Positions 27,604 to 37,387 of a DNA stretch of 64,000 bases are shown here, piece by piece; position 1 is the stretch's first letter, and the number at the start of each line of letters is the position of its first letter. Both the position numbers and the translations under genes were made by a program. This DNA comes from Armatimonadota bacterium. GTDB lineage: Bacteria; Armatimonadota; UBA5829; DSUL01. The DNA is taken from the NCBI GenBank assembly GCA_025998755.1, contig AP024674.1, positions 2,558,162-2,622,161 on the forward strand, given 5' to 3'. A model generated the notes under the pieces. It saw nothing but the letters and a program-made list of their open reading frames with translations. It was not told the DNA's origin and made no database searches.

Positions 27604-29094
27604 CTACTCCAGCCCGCCCTCCGCGATCTCCAGTGCGCGGACAAGCGCCCGCGCTTTGTTCATGCACTCCTGATGCTCTCTGTCCTCCACAGAGTCTGCG
27701 ACGATGCCGGCTCCGGCCTGCACGGTGGCCACTCCATCCTTCACCAGGATGGTTCGGATGGTGATGGCCATGTCCAGATCACCGGAGAAGGACACATAGC
27801 CCAGGGCTCCGGCGTACGGGCCCCGCCGGGTGGTCTCCAGCTCGTCTATGATCTCCATGGCCCGGATCTTGGGAGCACCGGAGACGGTCCCGGCCGGGAA
27901 TGTGGCCCGCAGCACGTCAAATGCGTCCTTCCCGGGGGCAAGGCGGCCGGTGACGTTGCTGACGATGTGCATGACGTGCGAGTAGCGCTCGATGGTCATC
28001 AGGTCGTCCACGCGGACGGTGCCGTATTCGCACACGCGGCCCAGGTCGTTACGCCCCAGGTCTACCAGCATGATGTGCTCGGCCTTCTCCTTCTCGTCGG
28101 CCAGCAGTTCCTGCTCCAGCGCCGCATCCTCCTCGCTGGAGCGCCCGCGCGGCCGCGTCCCGGCAATGGGACGCGTGGTGACGACGCCGTCTTCCAGCCG
28201 GACCAGGATCTCAGGCGAGCTGCCCACGATATGCAGCCCGTCCAGGCTCAGGTAATACATGTACGGAGACGGGTTCACGGAGCGCAGGGCGCGGTAGATG
28301 TCGAACGGGTGGGAACGCACGGGCACGGCCTGACGCTGCGAGAGCACCACCTGGATGACGTCTCCGGCAACGATGTACTCCTTGCATCTGCGGACCGCTT
28401 CCCGATACTGCTCCGGCGTGATATTGGGAGTCACGCTCAGAGGCTCCCCCCCGCTGCCTCCCGATGGCTTGACCGGCTCCAGTGGCTGCCGGAGCCGTTC
28501 GATCAGCTGCTCGATGCGCTGTACGGCGCGGTCGTAAGCTGCGTCCGGGTCACCCTCCACGCGAGCGTTCACCAGCACCTTCACGCGGTGCCGGACGTGG
28601 TCGAAGATGAGGATGCTGTCCGTCAGCAGGAAGACACAGTCGTCCAGTCCCGCATCATCCACGGGTATGCCGGGAAGGGACTCGAAGTGGCGGACCGTAT
28701 CGTAGCCGATATATCCCACCGCCCCGCCGCAGAACGCCGGAAGATCCTCTCCGCCCACCCAACGGTAGCGGCCCAGGTGATCCTTCAGCACGTGGAGTGG
28801 GTCCTGTCCGCTCTGGAGGCTAAACGCCCGCTCCTGCCCGTCCTCCAGCACGCGGACCTCTTCCCCGCGGGTGCGGATGACACAGAAAGGCTCGCTTCCC
28901 AGGAACGAATAGCGGCCGATGCGCTCGCCGCCTTCCACGGACTCAAGAAGAAAAGCGTAGCTGCCTGCGGCCGCCTTCCGGAAGGCGGATACGGGCGTCT
29001 CCATGTCCGCCAGAATCTCCCGGTATACGGCCACAAGGTTGCCGCGCCGGGCACGCTGTGCGAATTCCTGTCTGTCAGGTGTATATTTGCTCAC
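27604..29094 (-). CDS. trpE: Anthranilate synthase component I
   Basis: Converts chorismate to anthranilate with ammonia from TrpG. About 496 residues. The N-terminal domain carries the tryptophan feedback site (ending LLESVEGGERIGRYSF). The catalytic domain has GAPKIRAMEIIDELE, the IAGTRPRG block and the C-terminal YAGALGYVSFSGDLD. I use GTG at 29092-29094, giving MSKYTPDRQEFAQRARRGN, which matches where homologues begin. The ATG at 29109 overlaps the -10 element on this strand, and upstream extension to 29274 gives unrelated sequence. First gene of the operon. Confidence 0.94.
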   Translation of the reverse strand: MSKYTPDRQEFAQRARRGNLVAVYREILADMETPVSAFRKAAAGSYAFLLESVEGGERIGRYSFLGSEPFCVIRTRGEEVRVLEDGQERAFSLQSGQDPLHVLKDHLGRYRWVGGEDLPAFCGGAVGYIGYDTVRHFESLPGIPVDDAGLDDCVFLLTDSILIFDHVRHRVKVLVNARVEGDPDAAYDRAVQRIEQLIERLRQPLEPVKPSGGSGGEPLSVTPNITPEQYREAVRRCKEYIVAGDVIQVVLSQRQAVPVRSHPFDIYRALRSVNPSPYMYYLSLDGLHIVGSSPEILVRLEDGVVTTRPIAGTRPRGRSSEEDAALEQELLADEKEKAEHIMLVDLGRNDLGRVCEYGTVRVDDLMTIERYSHVMHIVSNVTGRLAPGKDAFDVLRATFPAGTVSGAPKIRAMEIIDELETTRRGPYAGALGYVSFSGDLDMAITIRTILVKDGVATVQAGAGIVADSVEDREHQECMNKARALVRALEIAEGGLE

Positions 29095-29107
29095 TGGACT
29101 GAGACGC

Positions 29108-29137
29108 ATTGTAGCCCGAACAGCGCCCCAGAAACAA
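29108..29137 (-). promoter_or_regulatory. Promoter of the trp operon, nearly leaderless
   Basis: On the minus strand, TTGTTT (29132-29137) and TACAAT (29108-29113) are 18 bases apart. The predicted start, near 29101, leaves only about 7 nt before the trpE GTG and no room for a Shine-Dalgarno or a leader peptide. This argues against attenuation control. Confidence 0.5.
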
Positions 29138-29201
29138 CAGGCGCGCCTTGTGTGCTCCGTTGAACACGGGGAGGGGCGACATACGGAAAGAGAGCTCCGC
29201 G

Positions 29202-30761
29202 ATGAAAGACCGGGCCCGAACCGGCAAGGTTTATCTGGTAGGAGCAGGTCCTGGGGATCCGGGCCTGCTGACACTGAAGGCCGCGAAGGCCATCGCGGCT
29301 GCCGATGTCATCGTTTACGACCGTCTGATCCATCCCGCCGTGCTCCGCCACGCGCGGGAGGATGCGGAGCTTATCTACGCCGGCAAGACCCCGGAGCGCC
29401 ACACCCTGAAACAAGAGGAGATCAACAGCCTGCTGGTGAGCCGCGGCAGGGAGGGCAAAGTCGTCGCGCGCGTCAAGGGTGGGGACCCGTTCGTCTTCGG
29501 GCGTGGGGGCGAGGAAGCCGAGGCCCTCGCGGCGGCCGGCGTGCCGTTTGAAGTGATTCCCGGCATCTCTTCGGCCATAGCCGTTCCGGCCTATGCGGGG
29601 ATTCCTGTCACTCACAGGCACTGCGCCAGCTCGCTGGCCATCGCCACCGGTCACGAGGATCCCGACAAGGAGGAGTCTTCTCTGGACTGGCAGGCTCTGG
29701 CGCGCGGCGTGGACACGCTGGTCTTCCTGATGGGGGTCGGCAACCTGATGCAGATCGCGGAGCGGCTAATCGCGAATGGCCGTCCGGGGGGCACCCCGGC
29801 AGCGGTTATCGAGTGGGGAACGCGGCCGGAGCAGCACACGGTCACGGCTCCGCTGGAATCCATTGCGCGGGCTGCGGAGGAAGATGCGGTGAAGCCGCCC
29901 GCCATCCTGGTGGTTGGTGAGGTTGTGCGGCTGAGGGATAAGCTGCGGTGGTTCGATATCCGCCCGCTTTCCGGGCGAAACGTCGTCGTCACGCGCTCGC
30001 GTGAGCAGGCAAGCGAGCTGACGGAGGCCCTGGAGGCGCTGGGCGCCGGGGTCGTCGAGTTTCCCGTAATCTCGTGCCGGCCGCTGGAGGATGGGGCTTC
30101 GCTGGAGCGGCTGGACCGCGCCATCGAGGAGCTGGAGAGCTATGACTGGGTGGTCTTCACCAGCGTGAACGGCGTGCGCTTCTTCCTGGACAGGATCTTC
30201 CGGCTGGGGGGTGATGTCCGGGCGCTTGCCGGCATTCAGATCGGCGTCATGGGCGAGGGAACGCGCCGCGCAGTGGAGGAGCGCTCGCTGAGGGTGGACT
30301 TCGTGCCGGGACGTTTCGTGGGAGAGTCCTTTGTGGAGGAGTTCCCCGAGAAGCGCCCGGGTGTGCGGGTGTTGATCCCCCGGGCAGAGGATGCGCGGGA
30401 GTTGATCCCGGAGCAGCTCCGCAGGCACGGCTGCGAGGTGGATGTGGTCCCCTGCTACCGGACCGTGGCCGCAGACACCGAAGCGACGGAACTGCGCTTG
30501 ATGCTGGCCGCCGGGACAGTGGACGCCGTGACGTTCACCAGCTCCTCCACCGTCCGCAACTTCGTGAAGCTGGCCGGTCTGGACGCGCCCGATTTCCGGC
30601 TTCCGGACACGGTGAAGGTGGTTTCTATCGGCCCCGTCACCAGCCGGACGGCGCGCGATCTGGGACTGCCGGTCCACGCGGAGGCGGACCCGCATACCAT
30701 CGGCGGGGTGGTGCAGGCGTTGCTTGAGCTGTTGGCCAGGCCTGCGTCCGGAGAGAGTTGA
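29202..30761 (+). CDS. cobA-hemD: Fused uroporphyrinogen-III C-methyltransferase / uroporphyrinogen-III synthase
   Basis: Residues 1-250 are the SAM-dependent methyltransferase that makes precorrin-2: [37 protein letters not shown], and [20 protein letters not shown]. Residues 265-510 are uroporphyrinogen-III synthase (HemD) with [17 protein letters not shown] and [11 protein letters not shown]. The fusion is common in several phyla and serves siroheme, cobalamin or heme synthesis from one locus. I start at the ATG at 29202, directly before the methyltransferase; an upstream ATG at 29148 would add 18 residues without similarity. Divergent from trpE across about 100 bases. No other tetrapyrrole genes are in the window. 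Confidence 0.95.
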   Translation: MKDRARTGKVYLVGAGPGDPGLLTLKAAKAIAAADVIVYDRLIHPAVLRHAREDAELIYAGKTPERHTLKQEEINSLLVSRGREGKVVARVKGGDPFVFGRGGEEAEALAAAGVPFEVIPGISSAIAVPAYAGIPVTHRHCASSLAIATGHEDPDKEESSLDWQALARGVDTLVFLMGVGNLMQIAERLIANGRPGGTPAAVIEWGTRPEQHTVTAPLESIARAAEEDAVKPPAILVVGEVVRLRDKLRWFDIRPLSGRNVVVTRSREQASELTEALEALGAGVVEFPVISCRPLEDGASLERLDRAIEELESYDWVVFTSVNGVRFFLDRIFRLGGDVRALAGIQIGVMGEGTRRAVEERSLRVDFVPGRFVGESFVEEFPEKRPGVRVLIPRAEDARELIPEQLRRHGCEVDVVPCYRTVAADTEATELRLMLAAGTVDAVTFTSSSTVRNFVKLAGLDAPDFRLPDTVKVVSIGPVTSRTARDLGLPVHAEADPHTIGGVVQALLELLARPASGES

Positions 30762-30769
30762 ATCCAGAT

Positions 30770-32206
30770 CTAGCCCTCTTTCAACCAGACCAGCAGATGC
30801 TCCGGGTCCAGGTCCTTCTCCCGCAGTTGCGCCAGCTTTTCGGGTGAGGGATAGGGGAGAGCGCCCACCAGCTGGAAGAACTTGTTCCGCCGCTTGCGGG
30901 CCGCGCCGAACGCTTCTTGTACGCGATGGCTGAAATACCCGTAGTCCGCATGGCGCGCAAGCATGGTGTGTCCCCAGAAGAAGTGCGCGCCGTCCAGGAA
31001 GTCCTGCACATACGGGCGCAGCTCCGGAGCGGAGAAGTCATCCACGAAGGGCAGCCCGGCCCGGTTCATCTCTGTGCCCACGGCGATAGGCAGCCCCTGG
31101 TCTCGGCAGGCGTGGATGAACTCGTCCAGTTTGCGCAGCTTCAGAGCTTTTTCGTCCGGGTCGGCGATGTTCCAGTTGCGGTCCGGGATGATGTTGGCGC
31201 AGACGCAGCCCTTGGCAATCATCAGCTCCACCAGCTCACCCGCGTTCTCCTCGCCGGGGTTCGTTCCGTCCAGCCAGGTGAGGCAGGGCAGAGCTCCGAT
31301 GTCGCGCGCGAACTCCGAAACGGTCTCCACAGCCGGAAAAGAACCCGCGTCCGGCTGCACATAACCCACCCCGCCTTTTTTCATCAGCTTGCCGCGAATG
31401 GTCTCCTGCAGCCGGACCGGCTGACGGACCAGCTCGCACGTGTCCGGATACGGTATCCCCAGCTTGTCCGACCAGAACCGGCACAGGTCCCCCTCGTCCG
31501 GGAACACTTCCCGCGCTTTCTGGTTATAGGCGGCCAGCAGATGGCGCTCGGTGGCGTTCTTCGCGGGGGTCAGGGAGAGCACGTCCCGCCGGTAGTCCAG
31601 CTGCACGTCGCCAAGGTAGGCGTTCACGCGCGCCATGAGCTCCTCGTTGCGAGCTCTTGCCGTGCGGTAGAACCCGGCGAGTGTTCCCGCCGCCTGCGTG
31701 CCCGGCTCCGGCCGGCGGGTGCATCCGGCAGCCATGAAGTAGGCGATTCCGGGCTCGCCCGGCGAGTTGATGACCCTGTCCGCCAGCTCCCGTATGAAGA
31801 CGCGCGTCTCCAGCCCGCAGACCGTCTTCAGACGGAGGATCTCACCGGCTTCCAGAAACTCCTCCATCCCTTCCAGCACATCGAAATCCACCTTGCCCGC
31901 CACTTCGAGCCCATACTTGCGCGCCTCCCAGGCGACGCGGGTGGGCGACCAGCCCTCGCAATTGAAGCTGAAGAAGGTGTGGATGTGCAGGTTGACCTCC
32001 GGACGCGGATCCGGAAGGCCGATCTGGCCCTGCCGGGCGAGTTCGACAAGCTGCAGAAGGGCGGCCCTGCGCTCCTGAGGGTCGAAGGAGCTCAGGTGAG
32101 CCTCCAGTATCTCAACGGGCGGAGCTATCTCGGACAACGGTGCTACTCCTGAAATGTACCGAAAGGATGCTCGCGGCTGCGGCATCCGCTCGCCGTAGGG
32201 TTCCAC
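30770..32206 (-). CDS. PHP-domain hydrolase-like protein
   Basis: A 478-residue protein. An N-terminal segment of about 65 residues precedes a PHP metal-binding domain opening with NLHIHTFFSFNCEGWSP (the HxH pair) and continuing with GLEVAGKVDFDVLEGMEEFLEA. Here VDFDV stands at the usual HDxxS motif, so the histidine is missing. Later blocks include LPCLTWLDGTNPGEEN and GLPIAVGTEMNR. PHP enzymes are phosphoesterases, but this long form resembles uncharacterised proteins of sugar-rich gene neighbourhoods. The GTG at 32206 is used; the ATG at 32185 is an alternative. It converges on cobA-hemD with an 8-base gap. Confidence 0.75.
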   Translation of the reverse strand: MEPYGERMPQPRASFRYISGVAPLSEIAPPVEILEAHLSSFDPQERRAALLQLVELARQGQIGLPDPRPEVNLHIHTFFSFNCEGWSPTRVAWEARKYGLEVAGKVDFDVLEGMEEFLEAGEILRLKTVCGLETRVFIRELADRVINSPGEPGIAYFMAAGCTRRPEPGTQAAGTLAGFYRTARARNEELMARVNAYLGDVQLDYRRDVLSLTPAKNATERHLLAAYNQKAREVFPDEGDLCRFWSDKLGIPYPDTCELVRQPVRLQETIRGKLMKKGGVGYVQPDAGSFPAVETVSEFARDIGALPCLTWLDGTNPGEENAGELVELMIAKGCVCANIIPDRNWNIADPDEKALKLRKLDEFIHACRDQGLPIAVGTEMNRAGLPFVDDFSAPELRPYVQDFLDGAHFFWGHTMLARHADYGYFSHRVQEAFGAARKRRNKFFQLVGALPYPSPEKLAQLREKDLDPEHLLVWLKEG

Positions 32207-32294
32207 CCTGACGGGTCTGTCTCCTGCCCGGAGGGTGTGCGCCTCTTGCGCGCGACGGCCCCCGGGTGTTCAATTGCAGGGGGCGCTGAAGCCA

Positions 32295-32537
32295 GTGGGA
32301 ATCCTGAACAACCCGACCGCTCTTGCCATTGTCACCACAGCAGTGCTTCTGCTGTGCGCTCTGGTTCTCTGGGCCGCGGTGGAAGCCTTCCGGGCGTTTG
32401 CGCGCTTTACACGGACGGCTGGAGAGACCGCGCGGGAGCTGGAGCGTCTGTCGCGGCGGCTGGATGAAATCTCTGGCCGGGTGAGGTCTCAGGAGCCGGC
32501 AGGCCCAGGCGATGAGCCCTCTAGCCCTCGGGAATGA
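32295..32537 (+). CDS. Small single-pass membrane protein with coiled coil
   Basis: About 80 residues. It has one transmembrane helix near the N-terminus (ALAIVTTAVLLLCALVLWAA) followed by an amphipathic, coiled-coil-like stretch (RTAGETARELERLSRRLDEI) and a disordered tail. The layout resembles DUF948-type proteins. I prefer the GTG at 32295, which places the helix close to the start after a GGGGG stretch; a GTG at 32235 would give 100 residues. Function unknown. Confidence 0.5.
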   Translation: MGILNNPTALAIVTTAVLLLCALVLWAAVEAFRAFARFTRTAGETARELERLSRRLDEISGRVRSQEPAGPGDEPSSPRE

Positions 32538-32757
32538 AGTCCCGCTGGCCGGAGTCGTAGGCCACGATCATATCCGCGTCCTCTTCCCCGATGCTCTCCG
32601 CATTGTGAAAGACGCCCGGCGGGACGATGAGCGTGTCCCCCGGCTCCAGGATGACCTCTTCGCTGCCCACCGTGTGCCGCAACCCGCCTCCGAAGGCGAT
32701 ACGGCGCCTAGCGGCAACCGGTATGAGCGCGGTGAGGAGAAGCCCATGGAGGCTCCT
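32521..32757 (-). pseudogene. Cupin-domain gene, disrupted
   Basis: The last 55 codons read as the second half of a small cupin: GLRHTVGSEEVILEPGDTLI, then PPGVFHNAE and the end QRDFIPEG. The first half, with the HxH metal motif, is not in the same frame. In the preceding frame HRAHTG appears about ten codons earlier, consistent with one more +1 frameshift. An ATG with AGGAG five bases upstream opens in the third frame near 32757. The gene follows GH51 in the minus-strand sugar operon, and a GGGGCCT/AGGCCCC hairpin lies between them. Probably a sugar-binding or isomerase-type cupin originally. Confidence 0.5.
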
Positions 32758-32802
32758 GCTGCGCCTCGTGTGGGGCCTCAGGGGAAAGGCAGGCCCCTCG
32801 TT

Positions 32803-35111
32803 TCAATGTTTCACCGCGCTAAAGCGCATCACCGTGACCGAATGCGCCGGAAACACCATCTCTGAGGCTGCGGGGATCTCGCGGATGCGGATCTTTTCCG
32901 GCTCCTGCAGACTGTTGCGGTCGTCTATAGCGGGGGACCAGACCTGCCATGCCTTTGCCGGCCCATATGGCAGGCCGCCTCCGATCTCGATGCGCGCACG
33001 TATCTCCTCCGACGCCGAAGGGTTCACCACTTTCAGGATGATGCCGCCGGATCCGGGATCCCGGGTGGCCACAGCGTTCAGCCCTTCAGGCACGTCGCAC
33101 CGGAGCCTCTCCGGCGCGAAGTTCTCCCGGTAGAGCTTCATGACCAGGTAGTTCGGGGCGGTGAACACATTGAGGGAGTCGTGGTTGATGAATGCGTTGT
33201 CCCACGCGGGAGCGTCTGTCTTGCGGATGAACAGAGCCGGGCAGCTCATCTCCACCACATCCGAAAGGCGCTCGAAGCCATTCAGCAGCATTCCCGCGTA
33301 GAGTCCGGTGCGCAGGGCAGTGGACTGCTGGTTCCATTCGGTCACGGCTATCTTTATGGCCGGGTTGGCGCTTGCGGCGATCAGCTCCCCGGTGGCCCGG
33401 CAGAACTGCGCGTAGGCCACGGCGTCCTCGCATCTCTTCCTCGAACGAGCCCTGCATATAGTGGTGCACGCTCAGGTAGTCCATATGTGTGGCGGCTAGC
33501 TCCAGCATCCGGCGATTCCATTCCAGATCGTGACCGCCGCTGCCGCACAGCAGGAACTTCAGGGAGGGGTCCTTAGCCCGCAGGGCGTCCACAAAACGGA
33601 CGGCGCGCGCCGCATACGCCTCCACACCCTATCGGCCATGTCTCGTTGCCGATCTCCCAGTAGCGCACGTTGTACGGCTCGGGGTGGCCGTTCGCGGCCC
33701 GGAGCGCTCCCATCGGGGTATCGGGGCTGCCGTTGCAGTATTCCACCCAGTCCAGCGCCTCGCGGATATAGTCTGGCTCCCGTTCCGGCGTGTCGTGGTG
33801 GCCCACATTCAGCACGATGACCGGCTCCGCTCCCAGCTCGCGGCACAACCGGATGAATTCGTCCGTGCCGAAGTGGTTCGGGTCCAGACCGCCCCAGGAG
33901 TAGTTCGGCTTGGTCACACGCCAGCGCCGGGGCCCCACCCCGTCGCGCCAGCGGTAGTATTCCGCATAGCACCCCCCTGGCCAGCGGATGAAGGCTGGCC
34001 GGATGTCCCGCACCTTCTCGAAGATGGACGGCCTCCAGGGAGTGTCCTCCCGCTCCAGGGTGCAAAGATCCACCCAGACCGTGCCCGGGCCGTCCAGCGT
34101 CAGACGGAAGACGGCGTCCGCGGTGGTCTTTCCTGCTGTGAACCGGAAGGGATACTCCTTCCACTCCGTGCCGCAGAGCTTCAGGGTCACGGGCGGGCTG
34201 GCGTCGCAGTTCTCAAGAGACACTGTCACGGACGGAGCCGAGCCCCGCAGCCCCACGGACCCTGTGAGCGGCGCGCCAGTCTCCACCGGGACGCCGGTCT
34301 GCAGGATGCCCTGCCCTGCCCGCAGCGCGGTCACCTCCTGGCAGCGGAGCGACTCCAGCGGCCGATGGCCGGTCCAGCGGGTGCGGGGAGGATCGTGCTC
34401 GGGGAACGCCTTCCAGAAGCGGGAAACGGTGTTCGCCGGAGGGAGTGTGTCCATCGTGAACAGAGTCTGTCCCCCGCCGGTCACCTTCAGGTCGCGGTAG
34501 CGCACAGTTGTATGCCAGTTGCCGAGCCCGATGCGTCCCCGCCCGTTGGTCTGGTCCCGGAACTCTGTGACCTTCTCACCGTCCAGCCAGCACTGCACCA
34601 GTGGCCCCTGCAGCACGATGCGGATATCGTACCACCGGCCGGAATGGATGGTGTGAGGGGTCTGCGTCCCGGGCACGCTGGAGCGCACCCCGTCCACCTC
34701 CTGCTCCACCGACGATCGGGTGTTGCCCCAGCCGCCCAGGTTCCACCAGTAGAAGTTGTTCTCGTCCAGGGCGCGGAACAGGATCAGGAACCCTTCGGCG
34801 CCGCTGTCTTTGCGGGCTTTCAGGGAGATCTCAATGTCCTGCCAGCCGGGATCGCCGGTGAACAGGTGGTTGTCCGCGCCGCTTCCCTCTCCGATCAGTT
34901 CGCCGTCGCTTACGCGCCAGGATCCCTGCTTCACCTGCCAGCCCTCGCCGGGCTGATCCGGCGGTTCTTCGAAGCAGCAACCACGCAGACGTTGCCCCCA
35001 GAGCCCGTCCACTACGGAATCGTAGATGTGCTCCAGGAACTGCCCGTAGATCATCGGGCTGATCCGGCCGCAGGGCTCCTGCGGTTCGATGCGGATGACA
35101 TTGTCAGCCAT
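32803..35111 (-). pseudogene. GH51-like alpha-L-arabinofuranosidase, two frameshifts
   Basis: Read through two +1 shifts (near 33628 and 33430), this is one enzyme of about 760 residues. It begins MADNVIRIEPQEP and has the GH51 opening MIYGQFLEHIYDSVVDGLW. A laminin/DUF1080-like sandwich follows (about 70-240; FLILFRALDENNFYWWN). The TIM barrel contains FIRWPGGCYAEYY and the acid/base glutamate in YWEIGNET, just before the first shift. The nucleophile is in IAVTEWNQQS, after the second shift. A C-terminal beta domain ends SVTVMRFSAVKH. As written, the three pieces cannot give an active enzyme. The quality of all three pieces suggests the breaks are recent or artefactual. There is no signal peptide. 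Confidence 0.75.
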
Positions 35112-35128
35112 AGCCGGCCTCCCCGGCG

Positions 35129-37352
35129 TCAGGAGCCGCCGCCAGAACAACGCAAGCGGCCAGCCCCGCCCGTCCGATGCGCTGCGCCACCGTCCTCTTC
35201 TCCCCCCGTGCGCTTTCCGGAGGAATTTCCGCAGAGGACAGCGAGCTCTCCTTCCTGTGAACGCTTGTTCCCTACCGAGGCCAGCAGCGCCCGGACGTTG
35301 GCGGCGAAGCTGCGCTCATAGTCCGTCTGGAGCTTCTGCCGCAGACCGGCATCCCGGGTGATGATGATCGCCCGGGTCACCTCCACCGTCCCGGGCTCCA
35401 CGTGCAGGGTCCGCCCCTCCAGCCGTTGCGCGCTGACAGTCGGCCGTGCCCAGATGATTGACCTCGAACACGGAAGCCTCATCCAGCCAGTCCGGCAAGC
35501 GCAGGGAGAGCCTGGCATCCTGCACCGGACGGATGACCGTGCCCGTCCGGTCGTTGATGTAATCGTCGTTCACCACCACCAGCAGGATCGAGTCGTCCCC
35601 GCAGGCCAGCGCGCGCACCCAGATCCGCGGTGCGTGCTGCACGGGAATGTCCAGAGGCGCGCTGCGGGTGATGAGTGGATCCCATGGTGCGGATCTCCGC
35701 GCCCATCAGCCCCACTTCCCGCCGGAGAGCCTGTGTGCCCGGATCCTCCGCTGCCAGGCCGCGCGCCGGCTTGCCCGGCAGGAACCACCAGTAGGAGAAG
35801 CCCTTGGCTCCCGCAGCCAGCGCATAATACAGCTCGATGCGCTTCTCCGCCGGCGTGGGGCCCCGGAAGGAGCCGTCCTCCCCGTCGTAGCTGTTGGCGT
35901 ACAGGATGATGTGCAGGGGGCGCGGCTCGCTTGCCAGTTTGCAGATGTGGGTCTCCGCATACACGAAGCCCGCCTTCGCATATAGCGGATACCGGCCCGG
36001 CCCATCCTCATAGGCCTGCCGGAGGCGCGGCTGGTAGTACGGATCGGCGCAGAAGATGTCCGGCACCTGGCCGTAGATATACCAGTTCTGCGGAGTAAAG
36101 GTGAGATTCAGGTTCAGCATGGAAGGGGTCGCCGGCTCCCGCAAACGCAGCTCTTGCGCCCGCTGGACCAGTCCCTGCGCCAGACAGCCGATCTGCTTTC
36201 CCGGCGGCACTCCCTGGACACGGTAATCCCCCGTGTCCGGCTCATCCGCCAGGTAGTAGGCGTGCGGCGTTGCGGAGCCCTGCTTCCCCGGCTCCTCGAC
36301 CACTCGGCGGATGTCGAGGTCTTTCAGGGCCTGCTGGCCCTCGGGGCTCTTGAAGTAATCCTGCACGGCTGCAGAGCCTATGCTCACCATATGCAGGTTC
36401 ATATTCAGCGCGGCCATCTCCCGGACGAACTGCCGCCCCACCTCCAGCTGTCCCTCCGCGCCGGGGCGGGATCCCCAGGTTCCGTAGCGCATAGTCCTGC
36501 GGGAACGCCCGGCGCGCGGCGGCTGCGACGGCTCCGTCAGCTGAACACCGCCTGGAAACTGTACAGCTTCGTCTCTCTCCAGAGGCTGCGGTTCGGGCGG
36601 AACACGACGGGTGTCAGGTCTCAGGCCGGGGTCGCGGGCGATGCGGCAGGCGGCGGTGACATCGGTTCCATCCATCAGGATGCGGGAAGGGCTTCTGCCC
36701 GCGGCCGCCGAGCGCACGTAGAGCCACACGGTGGAGAGATCTACCGAGAACGCGATGTCGGTGATACGGTCCCGGACGTCCGCTCCCGGGACGCTGAACT
36801 TCCTGAGCCCCTGCCTCCGGCTTCAGTTTCAGGGTCACGGCGGGCTCCCTGAGCGGCCAGATCCCGCCGGAGCCGCACCGTCACCTCCACGGCGTCTCCC
36901 GGCTCAGCCCGCGCTGGATCCACTCGCCACCATATGGGTTCGCCCAGCGCCACCAGGCGGTCCCTCTGTTGCTGGGGCAAGTCGGAGAAATAGATGCTGG
37001 CCGCATACACGTGCCGTTTGAACTTCCGCTGATCCGAGAATGCGACGGCTCGCTTGAGGGATATGCCTTCCAGCAGCACGTCCTCCACCTCAACGGCCGA
37101 CCGTGACGCGTTGCGAAGGTAGACGTGGATGTTACCGCCCAGCGCGGGGCGCGCAAAAGTCCGCTCAGGGTGAAGGACAGGGTCTATGGCTCCGCTGGAC
37201 ACAGATGCCCAGAGCGCGTCGGACTCGGGATGAGCAATGTCCGCCCGGTATTGCGCTGCCAGCACCTGCAGCGCCCCCGGCTGAGCCTGCGCCGCCGCAC
37301 AGAGTGCTCCTCCTGCCGTCAGGGATGCGAGGATGATCGCTGCCGCCCTCAT
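35129..37352 (-). pseudogene. Secreted TIM-barrel-like glycosidase-type protein, seven or more frameshifts
   Basis: It starts with a good Shine-Dalgarno (AGGAGG) and a signal peptide (MRAAAIILASLTAGGALCAA). I can follow one protein of about 740 residues only by shifting frame +1 near 36838, 36801, 36605, 36540, 36475, 35680 and 35440. Recovered order: a beta-rich N-terminal domain (IHVYLRNASRSAVEVEDVLL), then a barrel-like middle (MAALNMNLHMVSIG, AYYLADEPDTGDY, FSYWWFLPGK), then a C-terminal beta domain (DDSILLVVVNDDYINDR). LADEPD may carry a catalytic acid. It resembles uncharacterised secreted hydrolases of polysaccharide loci. I do not know the substrate, and the last 40 codons are uncertain. 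Confidence 0.6.
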
Positions 37353-37387
37353 CACTTCGTCCTCCTTTCCTCCCTGCCATTTGCAGC

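Noticed and set aside
27529-29163. Long open frame (544 codons) on the plus strand
   Set aside because: It runs antisense to trpE, whose catalytic motifs are certain. GC-rich DNA leaves the opposite frame free of stops, and the translation is low-complexity Gln/His/Arg-rich.
29095-29201. Tryptophan attenuator or leader peptide
   Set aside because: No Trp-rich short frame, terminator/antiterminator pair or room for one lies before trpE.
33684-35321. 545-codon open frame on the plus strand
   Set aside because: Antisense to the GH51-like gene, which shows catalytic motifs on the minus strand.
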